Shown here: positions 17,211 to 28,860 of the stretch, piece after piece | Layout: each line of letters opens with the position of its first letter | How positions within the stretch are numbered: the first letter of the stretch is position 1 | NCBI GenBank assembly: GCA_963575745.1 | Contig: CAUYUJ010019082.1 | Coordinates: forward strand, 414,126-456,625 | Direction: 5' to 3' | DNA from: Prorocentrum cordatum | Lineage: Eukaryota > Sar > Dinophyceae > Prorocentrales > Prorocentraceae | DNA length: 42,500 nucleotides | The notes under the pieces: model-generated | Seen by the model: only the letters and a program-made list of their open reading frames with translations | What the model was told of the DNA's origin: nothing | Databases searched by the model: none | Translations under genes and position numbers: made by a program

Positions 17211-18010
17211 ATGAAGTCAAGCAGTTCCTGACCCATACGGAAGGAGGGGGAGGAAGAGGAGGAGGACGAGGAGGAGGAGGAGGAGGAGCTTCGAAGCAAC
17301 GCAAAGCGAAGGCGCTGGAGTCGGGCAAACAAGCGTGCCCGTGCTCATTTGGGCAGGGCGCATGAGGCCGTGGCCTCACATCGTGTGTGAACAGAAATCG
17401 TCGACGGAACCCTTCAGGAACCAATGCGAAAAGAAAGCAAGGAACAATATGCCTATGAACTGGAAGAAGTGGATGATATGACAGAATCTGTTCACGGACC
17501 GGATCAGGGAAGAGTTAGTGCGGTCGGTGTCCTGGCTGCTACTGTTGGGGTCGCGGGTGGTCGGTGCTGTGCTGGTGCTGCTGCTGCGATGCTGTCGGTG
17601 CTGGTGATCGGTGGTGTTGGCGCTTGAGGATAGGAGGGGGAGGAGGGAGGAGAGGGAGGAGGAGGAGGAGGAGGAGGAAGAAAAGAGGGAGGATGAGACG
17701 AGGAGGGAGAAGGAAGAGGAACGTGGAGGGATGAAGAGGGAGGGAAGACGGGGAGGAGGGAGGAACGGGGTGAGGGGGAGCGATCCCCCTAGCAGCCCCT
17801 GTGATTGCACTGGAAGTAAGCTTCCCTGGTCGAGATCCACGCCCTCCTTCGGCGGAGGCCCCTTCTGCAGAAGCGTCCCTGATGCGGGGCTCGCTGCTGT
17901 GGTCGGATTCCGCGCCCCGCCCTCCCCGCACTGGCCGGGCCGCAGGCACCTGAACTTCCTCGTCGCCGCGGATCGAGACGAGGTCGAGGCTTTCAACATT
18001 CAGGGCTAGT
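17211..18010. repeat. GA-rich low-complexity tracts
   Basis: Purine-rich GGA/GAG runs occur at about 17238-17290 and 17632-17765 on the plus strand. Long open frames on both strands here are products of the composition (poly-Glu or poly-Ser) and I do not accept them as genes. No recognisable domain. Confidence 0.6.
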
Positions 18011-19845
18011 CTTGAGCCTCGGGGAGGCGTCCACAGGCCTGCGGAGGCTCTTTGGTGCCTCCGGAGCCTGCAGGGACACCTGGATGGGGCGAGGGGGACG
18101 GCCTTGTGGAAGTCAGGAGGCTTCTCGGAAGGAACCAGAGACTCTTAAGACATATTCTAGAAAGCAGGAAAGGTTGGTCCCGTCCTCAGCGTTGCCACTC
18201 AAGGAGGCGCGCCCTCAGCCTGCTGCGACCGCTGCCTCGAGTGCGGAGCCTAATTAGCAGGAAGGCCTGCAATATAATGCTGTCGCAGGTTAACTTGAGG
18301 AGTGCGTTCCCGAGCACCCAGCTCAACAGGCCTGTATCACCAATGCAGAGATTTCATCTACTCCCTGGATGCACTCCGCTTGCTATTGCGATGTTGTCTG
18401 GGGCCCAAAACTCGTTTTGATCCTGGGCCGTCCTGGGTCCCTCTGGGGCCGTCTTGGGCCTTCAATAGCCATCTTGGGCCTTGGGAAACGCAGAAAGGAG
18501 AGAAACCGAACACCTTCGAAATAACAACGGACAACCGTCAGTTTGGGCCTTCGGAAACTCTCTCGGGGGCCTTGTGGACCGTCTGGGGGTCTTCGTGGAC
18601 CGTCTTGAAAAGCCATATAATAACATTTTCGAACGCTCTTCGGCGGCTTGGGCTCATGTGGAGTGTTCTTGGAACAATCTTGGACCTGTTTGGGGCTATC
18701 TCAAGGCCGCTCCAAACACCCGTTAGGGCCCTTTCTGGTCGTCCTGGGGGTCCTCTTGGGTCATTGTGGTCGTTGTAACGGTCGACAGGCCGGTCGAATG
18801 AAGAAATATTTCGGCGGGCGAACGAAGATATCCCGTTTCCCCAACTCAGCAAGATGAGCCGGGAAACTTCTCTCGGGCGACCGGGAGACATTTTTCACAG
18901 GCGAACGAGGAAATCTCTGGAGGCTCCTGCAGGAAACCTCCCAACGCATCGGGAGGCTGGAAAACCTGAATGATGGCCTGAATCCGTCGCTGCCGCCGAA
19001 AACCCAACGCTTACCAGTCGAGTAGGAGATTTGCTGCAAAACTGATTGACCCCAATATTGAAAAAGTCGTCGAACATATGCGAGCATTATACACATGTTT
19101 TTTTCAGATTCCGCCAAGAGACAAGTCTGGGATACCTCGATTCTGAAGTCGATCTCGTAATCGACGGAGCATACGGCCCTGCGAACAAAATCGTACTTCC
19201 GATCCCCTTTACCCCTTGAAGCCCCCCTGTCCAATACACAACGGAAACACGGATAAGTCGAGGAAGTAGTTCGCCCCAAGCTTGCCCTGTGAACCCCAAT
19301 GAGACACCTCAATACGAAACGCCTGTCAAAATTTGGAAAGCGTTACCCTTGGCGATAGAGAGAGTCTCGGTCATCCCGAATTTTCAGTGTAAGGGCGGGA
19401 ACCGTTGATATCGGTAGCGGGATTCGCAGGCATCCGGGCACTTCGCGGAGGCCACGTGAACATGAGAATGGGAAATCAAAACGGCAACGCGATGATGACG
19501 ACAACGCATTACGACAATTACTCAGTAAAACTACGCCATGAGCAGCTGCCCCTACCAGCCCATTAGTGCGTTAATGCGCACCGGGGACACAAGCACGCAT
19601 GCTCGCCGGTTCGCCCGCGCACCCGCCCGCCTACCTGCCCGTGAGCGCGCCCGCGCGCCCGCCCGGCCGCTTACGTTCGTCGTGTGGAAGCGCCAGGAGG
19701 CGAAAACAAGTCGTGCTTTCCTGCCCGTAAAAGGGCGAACACTACGTATCATTCTACTCTACTCGCCATGTGGCACCGCAGGGGGTAGAAACACATTGTT
19801 CGACTTGTCACCTAGCAACGCACACAGGGCGAAACCAATAATAAA
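18011..19845. other. No gene recognised; degenerate repeat at 18415-18775
   Basis: A reversed copy of the CCAAGANGGCC repeat family (read here as GGCCNTCTTGG) fills about 18415-18775. A GC-rich run of CGCCCG units lies near 19605-19675. No coding region with a recognisable domain on either strand. Confidence 0.4.
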
Positions 19846-19990
19846 ATCCCACCAGCCCTTTGGGCGTGAGTGGTTTAGAGAGCCCGCTCTGTTCTCAACC
19901 CCCTTCTTCCCCTTCGGGGAGGGGTTTACCCCTCCCCCTACCCCCTCCCCCTGGGCCTGGAGAGGGCGCCCCGCGGGTCGTTGGAGGGGT
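19846..19990 (+). repeat. Dispersed repeat copy 1 (ATCCCACCAGCCCT…)
   Basis: Shares ATCCCACCAGCCCT, GGGCGTGAGTGGTTTAG and CCCCTTCGGGGAGGGGTTTA with 26689-26785, and its 3' part (CCCCTCCCCCTA … GGGTCGTTGGA) with 32115-32176. The GAGTGGTTTAGAG stretch looks like a pol III A box, but no B box was found, so a SINE is only a possibility. Confidence 0.6.
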
Positions 19991-20099
19991 CTTTTTCGAC
20001 TCCTGGGAGGGCTAAAATTCGACACCCCTCACGAGGATTCTGGCCCCGACGGGGGGGGAGAAAAGTGCTCGCCACATCTGTGATCGATCGCCCGACAGA

Positions 20100-20410
20100 T
20101 GGCCCCAAGATTCCTCCCAGACCCCTCCCAAAAAGTCCCAAGAGGCCCCAAGAGGCCTCCAAGAGGCCCCCAAGATGCCCCCAAGAGGCGCCCAAGAGGC
20201 CCCCAGAGGCTACCCCGAGGCACCCAAGACGCTCCTGGAAGCCCCTGGAGCCGCCAAGAGGCCCCCAAGACGCCCCCAAAGGCCTCCAAGAGGCTCCCAA
20301 GAGGCCCGAAGAGGCTCCCCCAAGGCACCCAAGACGCTCCTAGAAGCCCCTGGGGCCGCCAAGAGGCCCCGAAGACGCCCCCAAAGGCCTCCAAGAGGCT
20401 CCCAAAACGA
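20100..20410 (+). repeat. Degenerate CCAAGAGGCC short-unit repeat
   Basis: About 10-13 bp units of the form CCAAGAGGCCCC repeat through the interval. A ~75-bp block (GCACCCAAGACGCTCCT … CCAAAGGCCTCCAAGAGGC) is itself duplicated (20221-20300 and 20327-20405). The open frames rich in Pro, Arg and Lys are composition artefacts. Confidence 0.75.
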
Positions 20411-20675
20411 CTCACACCACGACGAGGGCCCCGAACGACTCACACCACGAGGAGCCCGAACGAGTCACACCAGGAGGAGGGGCCCGAACGACTCACACGA
20501 CGACGAGGGGCCCGAACAACTCACACCACGAGAAGCCCGAACGACTCACACCAGGACGAAGAGCCCGAACGACTCACATCACGAAGAGCCCGAACGATTC
20601 ACACCAGGAAGAAGGGCCCGAACGACTCACACCAGGACAAGAAACCCCAAACGACTCAAACCACGAGGAGCGCTT
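20401..20675 (+). repeat. ~30-bp minisatellite (CCCGAACGACTCACACCA)
   Basis: About nine to ten units of GCCCGAACGACTCACACCA followed by a variable 8-12 nt purine-rich spacer (CGACGAGGG, GGAGGAGGG, GGACAAGAA). Confidence 0.8.
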
Positions 20676-20931
20676 TCTCTCCCTCCTCCTCCGCCTCGTC
20701 CTTCTCCCGCTCCCACCACAAGGAGGATGTACAAGGAGGCGGGAGGAAGGAGGAACAGGGGAGATATGCGGGGGCAAGCGGAAACACGCCTGAAAAACAC
20801 GACTGTCGGCATGCTTCGCAAGAGTTGCTGTTTTGAGATGGGCTGGTGGGGATACGCGAAGCGTAAAGAATTCGTCTTTGTTCCGCTCCGCAAAGGCAGC
20901 AAAACATGATTCGGCGACGACGACGACGAAC

Positions 20932-21502
20932 AATTATCCTGGCGAAGGGCCCAACCATATGCAGTTGTGAACATCGCCGTTGTGGGTATCGCCGTCGGTG
21001 GACTTATTCATGGGGTCACGAAGCGTGCACAGGATGTGCCGAAATGGGGCGGTGACGCATGCGGGCGCAGCCTTTGGGGCCTTCGGTTGCGCTCCATATC
21101 GGGCCACGAAACGTGTGAGGGGTGTGCCGAAATGGAACGGGACCGCTGTGCGGACCATGCCACTGGGGCTCGGTGGATCTCCCGATGGGGCCACGAAGCA
21201 CTGTACTGAGTGGGGAGACGCATGCGAACACCGCCACAGGGGCCTTCGGTGGAGCCCCTTATGGGGCCACGAAGCGCTGTACTGAGTGGGGAGACGCATG
21301 CGAACACCGCCACAGGGGCCTTCGGTGGAGCCCCTTATGGGGCCACGAAGCGCTGTACTGTGTGGGGGAAACGCACGCGGACACCGCCACTGGGGTCTTA
21401 GGTAGAGCTCCCCATGGGGCCATGAAACGCTGAAATGGGTGGGGGGAACGCATGCGGACACCGCCGCTGGGGCCTTGTGTGGAGCTCCCTATCGGGCCAC
21501 GA
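20932..21502 (-). repeat. 88-bp satellite family, short inverted array with boundary module
   Basis: From about 21017 to 21502 lie six units that are reverse complements of the right-hand satellite (GCCACTGGGGCYTYGGTGGA, ATGGGGCCACGAA). The array abuts a boundary sequence at 20932-20969 whose reverse complement (TGCATATGGTTGGGCCCTT, CGCCAGGATAATT) recurs at 41241-41280. Unit length is not a multiple of three, so the open frames across it are not genes. Confidence 0.8.
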
Positions 21503-23023
21503 AATGCTGCAGTGGGTGCCTCGCTGGGTGCCTCGCTGCAATTGAGGCTGGCCTGCCTGTCGGCGCTGGGGCCGTCTTGGCGGACCCAAAGGATCGGCCT
21601 CGGCGGGCGGTTGCTGCAGTGTTGTCTGCCGGGCCCCGTCCTGTTGGTGAGTCGTCAGGTCTCCTTCTGATTCTTTCGTTGGAGCCTGTTGCTCCACGGC
21701 TTGACCTGGACGCAGCGCCCCGCCGCCCACGGGGCTCTACTGACCTTTCCCGTCGAGGGGTGGGGCCTCGCGAGCGCGTTGGCGCTTGTGCCGGGAGGAG
21801 CGGACATGTGCCTGCGCCCAGGCTGCGGCGATCGCGGGGCCCCACTGCGTCTGCCCAGGGATGCCCTGTGCCGCTCGCTCCTGGCCACTTCGAGTGCCAA
21901 CTGGATCTGTGAGCGGGGCAGCGCGCTGCTTGTCCGCCATGATTAGGAGATTGGCTGTATCCATGTAGCCGGTGTGGCCCATGACAGCGTGCACATGCAA
22001 GCGTAAGGGTTGCAGGTTGCATGTGGGTCTCAGAAATACGCGCACAGGCGGAGAAATCCGCCGACCCTGTCAGCGTGTGTGAGACGTTTTTACGTGTGAG
22101 TCGCCGTCGACACTCTCCCCCTGTCCCTGGGCCCTTCTCCTCATGCGACCCAGCCAGAAAAAATGGAACAACGTCGCAATCGACTCAAAGGGAAGCCGCT
22201 TCCATTTGATCCCTTCCCCGCGGGGAGGGGGGGGGAACGTAACGAGGGGGGTCCGGGGGGAGGGCAGCGGGGTGTCGCAAGGGGGCAGTCCTGGGGGGAG
22301 GCTCCGGAAAGACCACCGCCCTCTCCGAACAAGACGGTCCAAGAGAGCACCACAGCACCGCAAGAGGGGGAGCACCAATCGAGTCGAAGTGAAGGCCCTT
22401 GATCCCTTCCCCGTCGGAGACGGGCGGTCCCAGGAGGGGATCGCTGGGGGCGGTCCCTGGAGGGGTCCCTGGGAGGGTCCCGAGGCCAACTGGGCCCACA
22501 AGGGCCCCCACGAGGGCTTCCACGAGTGCCGTTTTCCTCGTCGTAGTTGTCGGCAGCGCCGTCGCCGTCGCCGTCTTCGTATTCGTCTTCGCCTTCGTCT
22601 TCGTGTGCGTCTTCGTGTCCGTCTCCGTCTTCGTCTTCGTCTTCGTCGTCCCCCTTCAGGGTCGGCGGCGCCGGCCGTATGGCTTTCGCGATACTCTGAG
22701 CTCTCCGTAATAATCGCGTTTGACCATGCCAGTGGTGATCAACATCAGAAGTGCAGTCGGCGAAAACACAAAGCCCAAATATGACGCATTTCGAAAGCAG
22801 GTGCGACTCCACATTGGTAGTCTCGAACCTGAACGTATGATCGGAAGGCGTATACACGCGCATCGCCCCTCTGAATGTGGGTCTCACGCTGTATCTTAAA
22901 AATGGGTCGCATTGCAAGCTTCCCCTGTCTGCCTAGCTCCCCCAACTTCTACATGGCAAAAGCGCACATCCCATTCCAAATCCTGAGGCCTGATCTGCTC
23001 GCTCTTCTCGTCTCACCTATCTG
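21503..23023. other. No gene recognised; hexanucleotide tract
   Basis: No domain was recognised on either strand. A GTCTTC-type hexanucleotide microsatellite lies at 22558-22650. Two related segments near 22190 and 22390 share TTGATCCCTTCCCCG. Confidence 0.4.
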
Positions 23024-23040
23024 TCCGTCGCACGGGGATC
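23024..23040. repeat. Target-site duplication, left copy (17 bp)
   Basis: TCCGTCGCACGGGGATC is found identically at 23958-23974. The retrocopied mRNA lies exactly between the two. Confidence 0.9.
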
Positions 23041-23062
23041 TCCGTAGCCATTTTGGCTCAAG
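23041..23062 (+). other. DinoSL spliced-leader relic
   Basis: Begins TCCGTAGCCATTTTGGC and ends TCAAG, the complete 22-nt leader that dinoflagellates trans-splice onto nuclear mRNAs. No GT donor follows, so this is a genomic relic of a mature mRNA, not an SL RNA gene. Confidence 0.95.
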
Positions 23063-23957
23063 CTACTTGTGCTGGCACAAGACGTCCCCTCGGCGCCTGC
23101 TCGCTGGGCAGCTGCCCGCCTCGCCCGCCGCAGGCCCGCGTCTCGCCATGGGGCTGCCGCTTCCCCTGCTCGCAATCCTTTGCGCTGGCCTCCTCGCGGT
23201 GCCGTGCAGACAGCCAGTGCTCGGACGGGGGCGCCGAGCCTCAGGTGCACGACGCGGAGTCCGACGACGACAGCGCCTTGGCCCAGCTGCGCACTGCGCG
23301 CGCCTCTCCGTTCTTCCCAGCTGGCGGCTCGGCTTGCACGGCCGCGATTGGGAATACATGCATCGGAGGCACCATGTGCTGCGGCGACATCGGCCCAAGC
23401 GAGACCACCGCCTCGTGCAAGTGCTGCCCAAACGGGTGCCCAGGAAGCGACTCGACTGACAACGCCACCACCACGCCTCCGCCGCTCGACGACTCGGTGG
23501 ACGACGCCACCACCACGTCTCCGCCGCTCGACGACTGGGGGGATGAAACCACCGCCAGAACACCTGGCACCGCCCCCAGCGCGATCAACCCGCAGGACCT
23601 CATCGGCGACGGTCCCGCAAGGCTGAAGGAGGCGGCAAGTGCGGGGCGGATGGCTGCACCTGCTCGACTGGCTTGATCTCCGTCGGCGGCTGCCGGACCT
23701 GCTCAACCATGTGCTGACGCCCGCGGCGGCTTGTCCAATCCAGTGTTTCGTGCCAGTCCAGAAGTTGCCAGCAAATCTGGCAAATCTGTGGCCACGCGTC
23801 CAATTTCACGCGCATCGCTCGCACTCGGACAAGACAGTCGAGTGCGAGCGAAGCGCGCTTTCATGTGAGACGTACTATTTCCTACACAATGTAGAGAGAG
23901 AGAGAGGAGGGAAGGAGAGAGTCTCAGGCCCATACCGTCTCGCGCTGATAAAACAAA
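23041..23957 (+). pseudogene. Processed retropseudogene of a trans-spliced mRNA for a secreted Cys-rich protein
   Basis: The insert starts with the 22-nt dinoflagellate spliced leader (23041-23062), continues with an ~85-nt 5' UTR and an ATG at 23148, and ends in a short A-rich tail (TAAAACAAA) before the 17-bp duplication. The ATG frame gives a signal peptide, MGLPLPLLAILCAGLLAV. After a frame change near 23200 the product continues as ADSQCSDGG … ACTAAIGNTCIGG … CKCCPNGC, then two DDATTT-PPLDD repeats. After a second change near 23630 it ends in KCGADGCTCSTG … CRTCSTMC and TGA (near 23717). It would have been a small secreted Cys-rich protein with a Thr/Pro linker; I do not recognise the family. 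The frame changes show it is dead. LINE-mediated retroposition is the likely origin. Confidence 0.85.
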
Positions 23958-23974
23958 TCCGTCGCACGGGGATC
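23958..23974. repeat. Target-site duplication, right copy (17 bp)
   Basis: Identical to 23024-23040, directly after the A-rich tail of the retrocopy. Confidence 0.9.
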
Positions 23975-26688
23975 GAAAACGTTTGTCGTCATGACGGCTT
24001 GGCATGCTGCGGACACCATGGCACTCCTTCCCGTACAAGGGAGACCGCCACAAATGTCTGGTAAGACGGCCTGCGAGGAGCCAGCGGCCTCTCGTTTTCA
24101 TGAGAAACACATGGGCGAATTTGCTAGATCAACTTCCGGTTGGGACATCACACAATCAATATCTCATGACTCGTGTGACGAGTGCGTGGCATGGGGATTG
24201 CGTGCAGCCCGTGCATATCCGCCCCCGCGCTGTGCAGCCGTTGGTGTGTGTGTGCGTGTGTGCGTGTGTGCGTGTGTGCGTGGGTGTCGGGCTTCTGGTC
24301 CTTCCCGCCCGTTTCGCGTCGTGAGAAGCAATAGTCAGGCCCCCCCCGACACAGCGAGTCCGACCTGCGTCCGCTGCTTGCTCCTTGTCTCTAACTGGTT
24401 CGCCTTCCAGCCGATCATGAAGCCAAGACCCAAGTTTGTGGTGGCACGTCTCATGGCCCTCCCAGACAGCTCCTCCCTTGGCCCCCCTCACCTCCTCGCC
24501 CACAGCAGTGTGGCAGATACAAGTTCTGACATAAGAAACCTCGGATAGAGAACGAAACAATTCGGGGACCTCAATCGCACCCACGAGGAACACCAAGGGG
24601 AACACCCATGGAATGCCCAAGGAACATCGATCCCTTTCCCGAGACCACAAGACCTTATCTCAAAGCTCTCTGACTGTACGTGCGGCAGCGCAGCTGGATA
24701 CACCTGACAGGAGCCGCGGAACGGGCAGGAGCCACCCTCATTTCAAATACTCCCAGGCTGCCCTCTTCTCGGCACGTAGGCGTGCCCTGGTGCCCTCCCG
24801 TTCGATGGAACTGTACGATGCAACGGCTGCAAGCGGGCAAAAACCTCGCTCGAAGTCGTGGTGAATTCGCTCCCAGAGCTTGCATGAGCACCATCGCGCG
24901 GGAATAAGCAGGCGTGCACCCAGCTATGTAAATGGGACCACTTCCACTCCTACCTTCGTCCATGCCGTCCTTCTCTTCCTCTCCTCCCACTCTCGTCCCC
25001 GATCTTTCATCCTCATCCTAGCTATGTAGCTATGTTCTTCCACCTTCCTGCATCCACAGGCTCCCTCGCCCCTTCCCAGCGAATCCCAGGACCATCCCCC
25101 CACGTGAGCCAGGATCCAATACCGAGCAAGCTCATTGCTCAAACGCCTTCTTCTTAAACCACGTGGTATCATGGCTTTCCAACTTGTGTTTGTTGTTGTG
25201 TCCCGTGTCTATGGTTGACGGCCCTGGGCACGGGAAGGGCCCTGAGACACTCGGACCCCTCTTCCTCAAGATCCCCATTCCGTGGCGACTATGCGCAGAC
25301 ACCTTTCCTCAACCACATGGTGTGGTTGCACACCATCCCGGGTGCATCACGACCCGCCGACCTCCTTGAAGTCTTCGCGTGCGCGTGGGGGGAAAGAATA
25401 CCCGCGTCCAAACAGCGAGCCGGTGCACACACACACACACACACAGCAGGAGGATCCAGGATCGGGCCGTTGATGAAGAAGATGGGGAGGATCGAGGATC
25501 GAAGAGGAGCATCAAACATCGAGGAGGGAGGTCGGGCAGAATCGTGGGCCGAGGGGAACCAAGGATCGAGGATGGGGATGAGAAGGAGGAAGAGGAGGAT
25601 GAAGAGGAGGATCGAAGTTTGTCTGGCGCTTTTGGGCCTCTGGAGGCATCAGTGTCAAAAAAACAAGTGTGCGGGAAGAGCGGCAAAACTTGCAAGTTCC
25701 AACGACGCAGCAGGGCAACAAATCATCGCCCCATTCGAAATTTGCCATGGATTTCCACAGGACAAGGTGCCCCTGGGCCTGAAACCCGCACAGGAGCGAA
25801 ATAATCCCAGAGCGCGAGTATTTATTATTACCATCGTAACCTATAAAGGTCTTTAGAACCCCCCCCAAACAGTCGAAACGAACTATCGTTTCGACGCCCT
25901 TATTGAAGGACTGGCGTCCCACCAATATCGGGAAAATGCTTCACTCGCGGCACCCGCCGCGCAACAACGACGACGACGACGACGACAACGACGATGAGGA
26001 TGAGACGACAAGGAGCAGGGGGAGGAGGAGGAGGAGGAGGAGGAGGAGGAGAAGAAGAAGGGCGAGGATGAGGAAGAAGAGAAGGGGGAGGAGGAGAAGG
26101 AGGAGGAGGAGGAGCAGGAGAAAGAGAAGAGGCGTGTTTTATTCCCAGCTGAGAGAAACAGAGGTGGGGGAGAGGCAAAACTGAAGACCTCCTGAGGTTA
26201 CGCCCCATGACGTATTGAGGCCTGGGGGAGAAGCTGCCCAAACCCTTGCTGAACATTCCAACCGTTTCGCCAAACTGATGAGTTGCTGCTCCCGCTTTCC
26301 TTGTAAACGACGCCCCACAACGGCTATAAAGAGTACTCACAGAAAAATCGTCGAACCCGAACATTACCTCAGCAGGTGAACAATCCTACACGCTGATCGC
26401 CCAGAACTGTCGTTTCAAGCTTTGCACGGCGGGGTCCATCGTCAAATCTGCATCGCTCCCGGGCGCCATACAGAACCTCATCCCTCAAGGTGCGCTGATG
26501 TATTGAGGAAATCGTTGATCGTCAAAACATCAGACACAATTAAACAACTTCAAAATATTTGATACCTCGTCAAATTCAGATTCGTCAATCGCTGGGAATC
26601 GAACCCCACCGTCACTCTAAATCGAAATCCCGCCACCAAATGGGATTCTCTATGTTTCACTGCGAGCGCATAGCGACGGTCCACAGGA
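23975..26688. other. No gene recognised; several microsatellites
   Basis: A GT/CGTGTG tract lies at 24243-24292, an AC tract at 25426-25445, GAC units at about 25967-26000, and a GGA/GAA tract at about 26018-26135. No coding sequence with a recognisable domain was found. Open frames across these tracts reflect composition. Confidence 0.45.
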
Positions 26689-26785
26689 ATCCCACCAGCC
26701 CTCCTGGGCGTGAGTGGTTTAGCGAGTTTCCTCTTTCAGCTTCCCTTATCCCCTTCGGGGAGGGTTTACCCCCCCTCCCCCAGGC
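26689..26785 (+). repeat. Dispersed repeat copy 2
   Basis: Same family as 19846-19990: ATCCCACCAGCC, GGGCGTGAGTGGTTTAG and CCCCTTCGGGGAGGGTTTACC. It diverges after the C-rich tract. Confidence 0.6.
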
Positions 26786-27159
26786 GACCGGCAGCCAACG
26801 CGGACCAATGACCCCCCCCACCATCTCTTGTAAACAAAACACTTTACCTCCAAATCTGGCGCATGCGCGGGCGCCCCGCGACCACTTTTGGCATCAATTT
26901 TTGACAGGAAGGGCGGGGGTGTCGGCATATTGCATGCCGCGCGCAGGCCAACCATCCCTGTCAAAGTCAATCCGCCACCGTGCCCCCTGGCACGTTGAGG
27001 CGTGATGGAATGCCAAGTGCTGTCTGGTACGGTTTTTGCCATTTTCTACTCAAGGGACCCCGCCCTCAGGGCCGCACCTCGTTGCGCGCACTGGCCATAC
27101 TCCCAGGGGGCCCCAGGGCGGCCAGTGCGCCACCCTGGGGCTCTCCAAAGCTTCCATGA
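26786..27159. other. No gene; contains a short repeat shared with 31665-31685
   Basis: CCAAATCTGGCGCATGCGC (ending in the palindrome GCGCATGCGC) lies at 26850-26868 and again at 31667-31685, each preceded by ACTTT. It may be the edge of a dispersed element. Nothing else recognised. Confidence 0.4.
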
Positions 27160-28690
27160 CGGCTCAGGAGGCCCCCAAGACGGGAAGGGCCCCGAGTCGC
27201 CGAACGACCGCTCGAAGACACCCAAGACGGCCTCAAGATGGCGCACGAGGCTTTCCAGGCGCCCCAAGAGGCCTCCAAGAGGTTTCCCAAGAGGGCCCCC
27301 AAAGGCAAAAATCATCGATTCTCCTTTCGTTTTTGAAAAATGTTGACGTTCTCGCCTTTTCGGCTCAGCCCCAAAAGAGGGCCCCGGAGAGGAAACACGA
27401 TCCGAAAATCCGAACCTTCCGCCCCAATTGGCCCCCAGGAGGCTCCAAGCCAAGAGGCCCCCAAGGGGCCCCCCAGAGATCCCCAAGAGGCCCCTAAGAG
27501 GCCCCAAAGCGGCCCCCAAGGGGCCTCGAAACTGCCTCCAAGAGGCCCCCAAGAAGCCTCCCACGAGATTCAAACGAGCGTTCATCAGGCTTATAACTTA
27601 CAACCCAGGCACGGTGGCGGGACTTGCCGTAGGCAGCTGGATCCGCCGCCCCCTGTCGATTCATCGCAGGGGTGCCTGGCGTGCCGAATCCTATCGGTTT
27701 TGGTTTTGGTTCTTCTTCCAAAAGAACTCCCACTGGGGCTCCGGCACGTCCCGCCGGCCACCCAGAAACTGCGTCGGTCAACGCCCCAAACTGCCGTTTC
27801 GCTCGGGACATCCTCAAAAAATCGCGAAGATGGCTCAAGATGGCCTGCAAGATGCCTCCAAGACAGCCAAGATGGCCTCCAAGACGGCTAAGACGGCCCC
27901 AAGACGCATCCAAGACGGCCCAAGATGGCCCCAATATGGTCTAAGACGGCCCAAAAGGCTCGCAAGAGGCCTCCAAGACGGCCCAAGAGGCCTCCAAGAG
28001 GTCCTCCAGGAAGGCCCGACGAGGCCAAAATCTTTGATTTTCCGTAGGTTATTGAAGGATTTTTGCATTTGCGCTTTTTCGGCTTTCCGACAGCCCGTGA
28101 CGGCCCCAGAGGCCCCCAAGGTCGCCCCAAGATCGCCCAAGAGGCCTCCAAAATGGCCCCATGATGGCCCACGAGGCCCCCAAGACGGCCCCAAGAGGGC
28201 GCCAAGACGGCCCAAGAGGCCTCGAAGACGCCCAAGATGGCTTCAAAGACGGCCCTGGAGCACCCCAAGAGGGCCCCAAGTCGGCCCAGAAAGGCCCCCG
28301 AAACGGCTTCCGACGGGCCAGGAGCTCACCAAGATGGCCGAAGGTGGCTCGCACCTTGCCCAAGACAGCCCAAGATGCCTCAAAGATGGCCTCCAGGAAG
28401 GCCAGAAAAAGGCCAAAAAAGAGTGATTTTCCTAAGGTTTTTGACGGATGTTGGCATTTTCTTCTTTTCGGCCTTCCGACGGCTCGATACGGCCCAAGAG
28501 CTCCCAAATATCGCCCAAGGATCGCCCAAGAGGCCTCCAAGATGACCCAGATGACCCCAGAACGGTCCAAGAAGCGCTCAAGACGGCCCCAAGAAGCCCC
28601 CAAGACGGCCCAAGAGGCCTCCAAGACGCTCAAGATGGCGTCCAAGACGGCCCACGAGCCCTCCAAGACGTCCTCCAAGAAGGCCCGAAA
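27160..28690 (+). repeat. Degenerate CCAAGANGGCC repeat with recurring ~65-bp spacer
   Basis: Short units such as CCAAGATGGCCTCCAAGACGG repeat imperfectly. They are punctuated by a distinct spacer, GATTTTCC(T/G)(T/A)AGGTTTTTGA … TTTTCGGCCTTCCGACGGC, at about 27310-27370, 28030-28095 and 28420-28485. The last two are ~390 bp apart. A further block (27640-27870: GGGGTGCCTGGCGT, GGTTTTGGTTTTGGTTCTT) is ~80% similar to 30385-30640. Open frames look like Lys/Ala-rich tails but arise from the unit. Confidence 0.75.
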
Positions 28691-28860
28691 GGGTCAATTA
28701 TCCCGGCAAAGCAACCTAACAGCGATGTGTAGAAGCATATCTGAAAGCATTCCCCTTAAGATTCAGATGAAAATCCAGTTGTCGAATTATGCTGTTCTCG
28801 CAGTCGTAGTCGCATTCGCGATGACAGTCGCAGCGGCAACGGCAGTCGCAGTCACAGCCT
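28691..28860. other. Unique spacer with CAGTCG-type repeats
   Basis: About 120 bp of non-repetitive DNA passes into a CGCAGTCGCAG/CAGCCT run. No gene recognised. Confidence 0.35.

Noticed and set aside
17376-17999. 207-residue minus-strand Ser-rich open frame with a hydrophobic end
   Set aside because: It is the complement of a GA-rich tract; poly-Ser is composition and no domain is visible.
20401-20675. CRISPR-like array
   Set aside because: Repeats of ~19 nt with short purine spacers that are themselves similar, in a eukaryotic nuclear setting with no cas genes; it is a minisatellite.
22141-22917. Acidic Asp/Glu-rich minus-strand open frame
   Set aside because: The acidic run is the complement of the GTCTTC hexanucleotide tract; flanking sequence has no protein signature.
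23041-23062. SL RNA gene
   Set aside because: The leader is not followed by a GT donor or an Sm-site region; it runs into a 5' UTR and ORF, with target duplications around the whole unit.
27428-28426. Histone-H1-like Lys/Ala/Pro-rich open frame
   Set aside because: The KTAK- and KRPP-like runs come from the short DNA unit and appear in several frames and at several loci. No conserved start or globular part.
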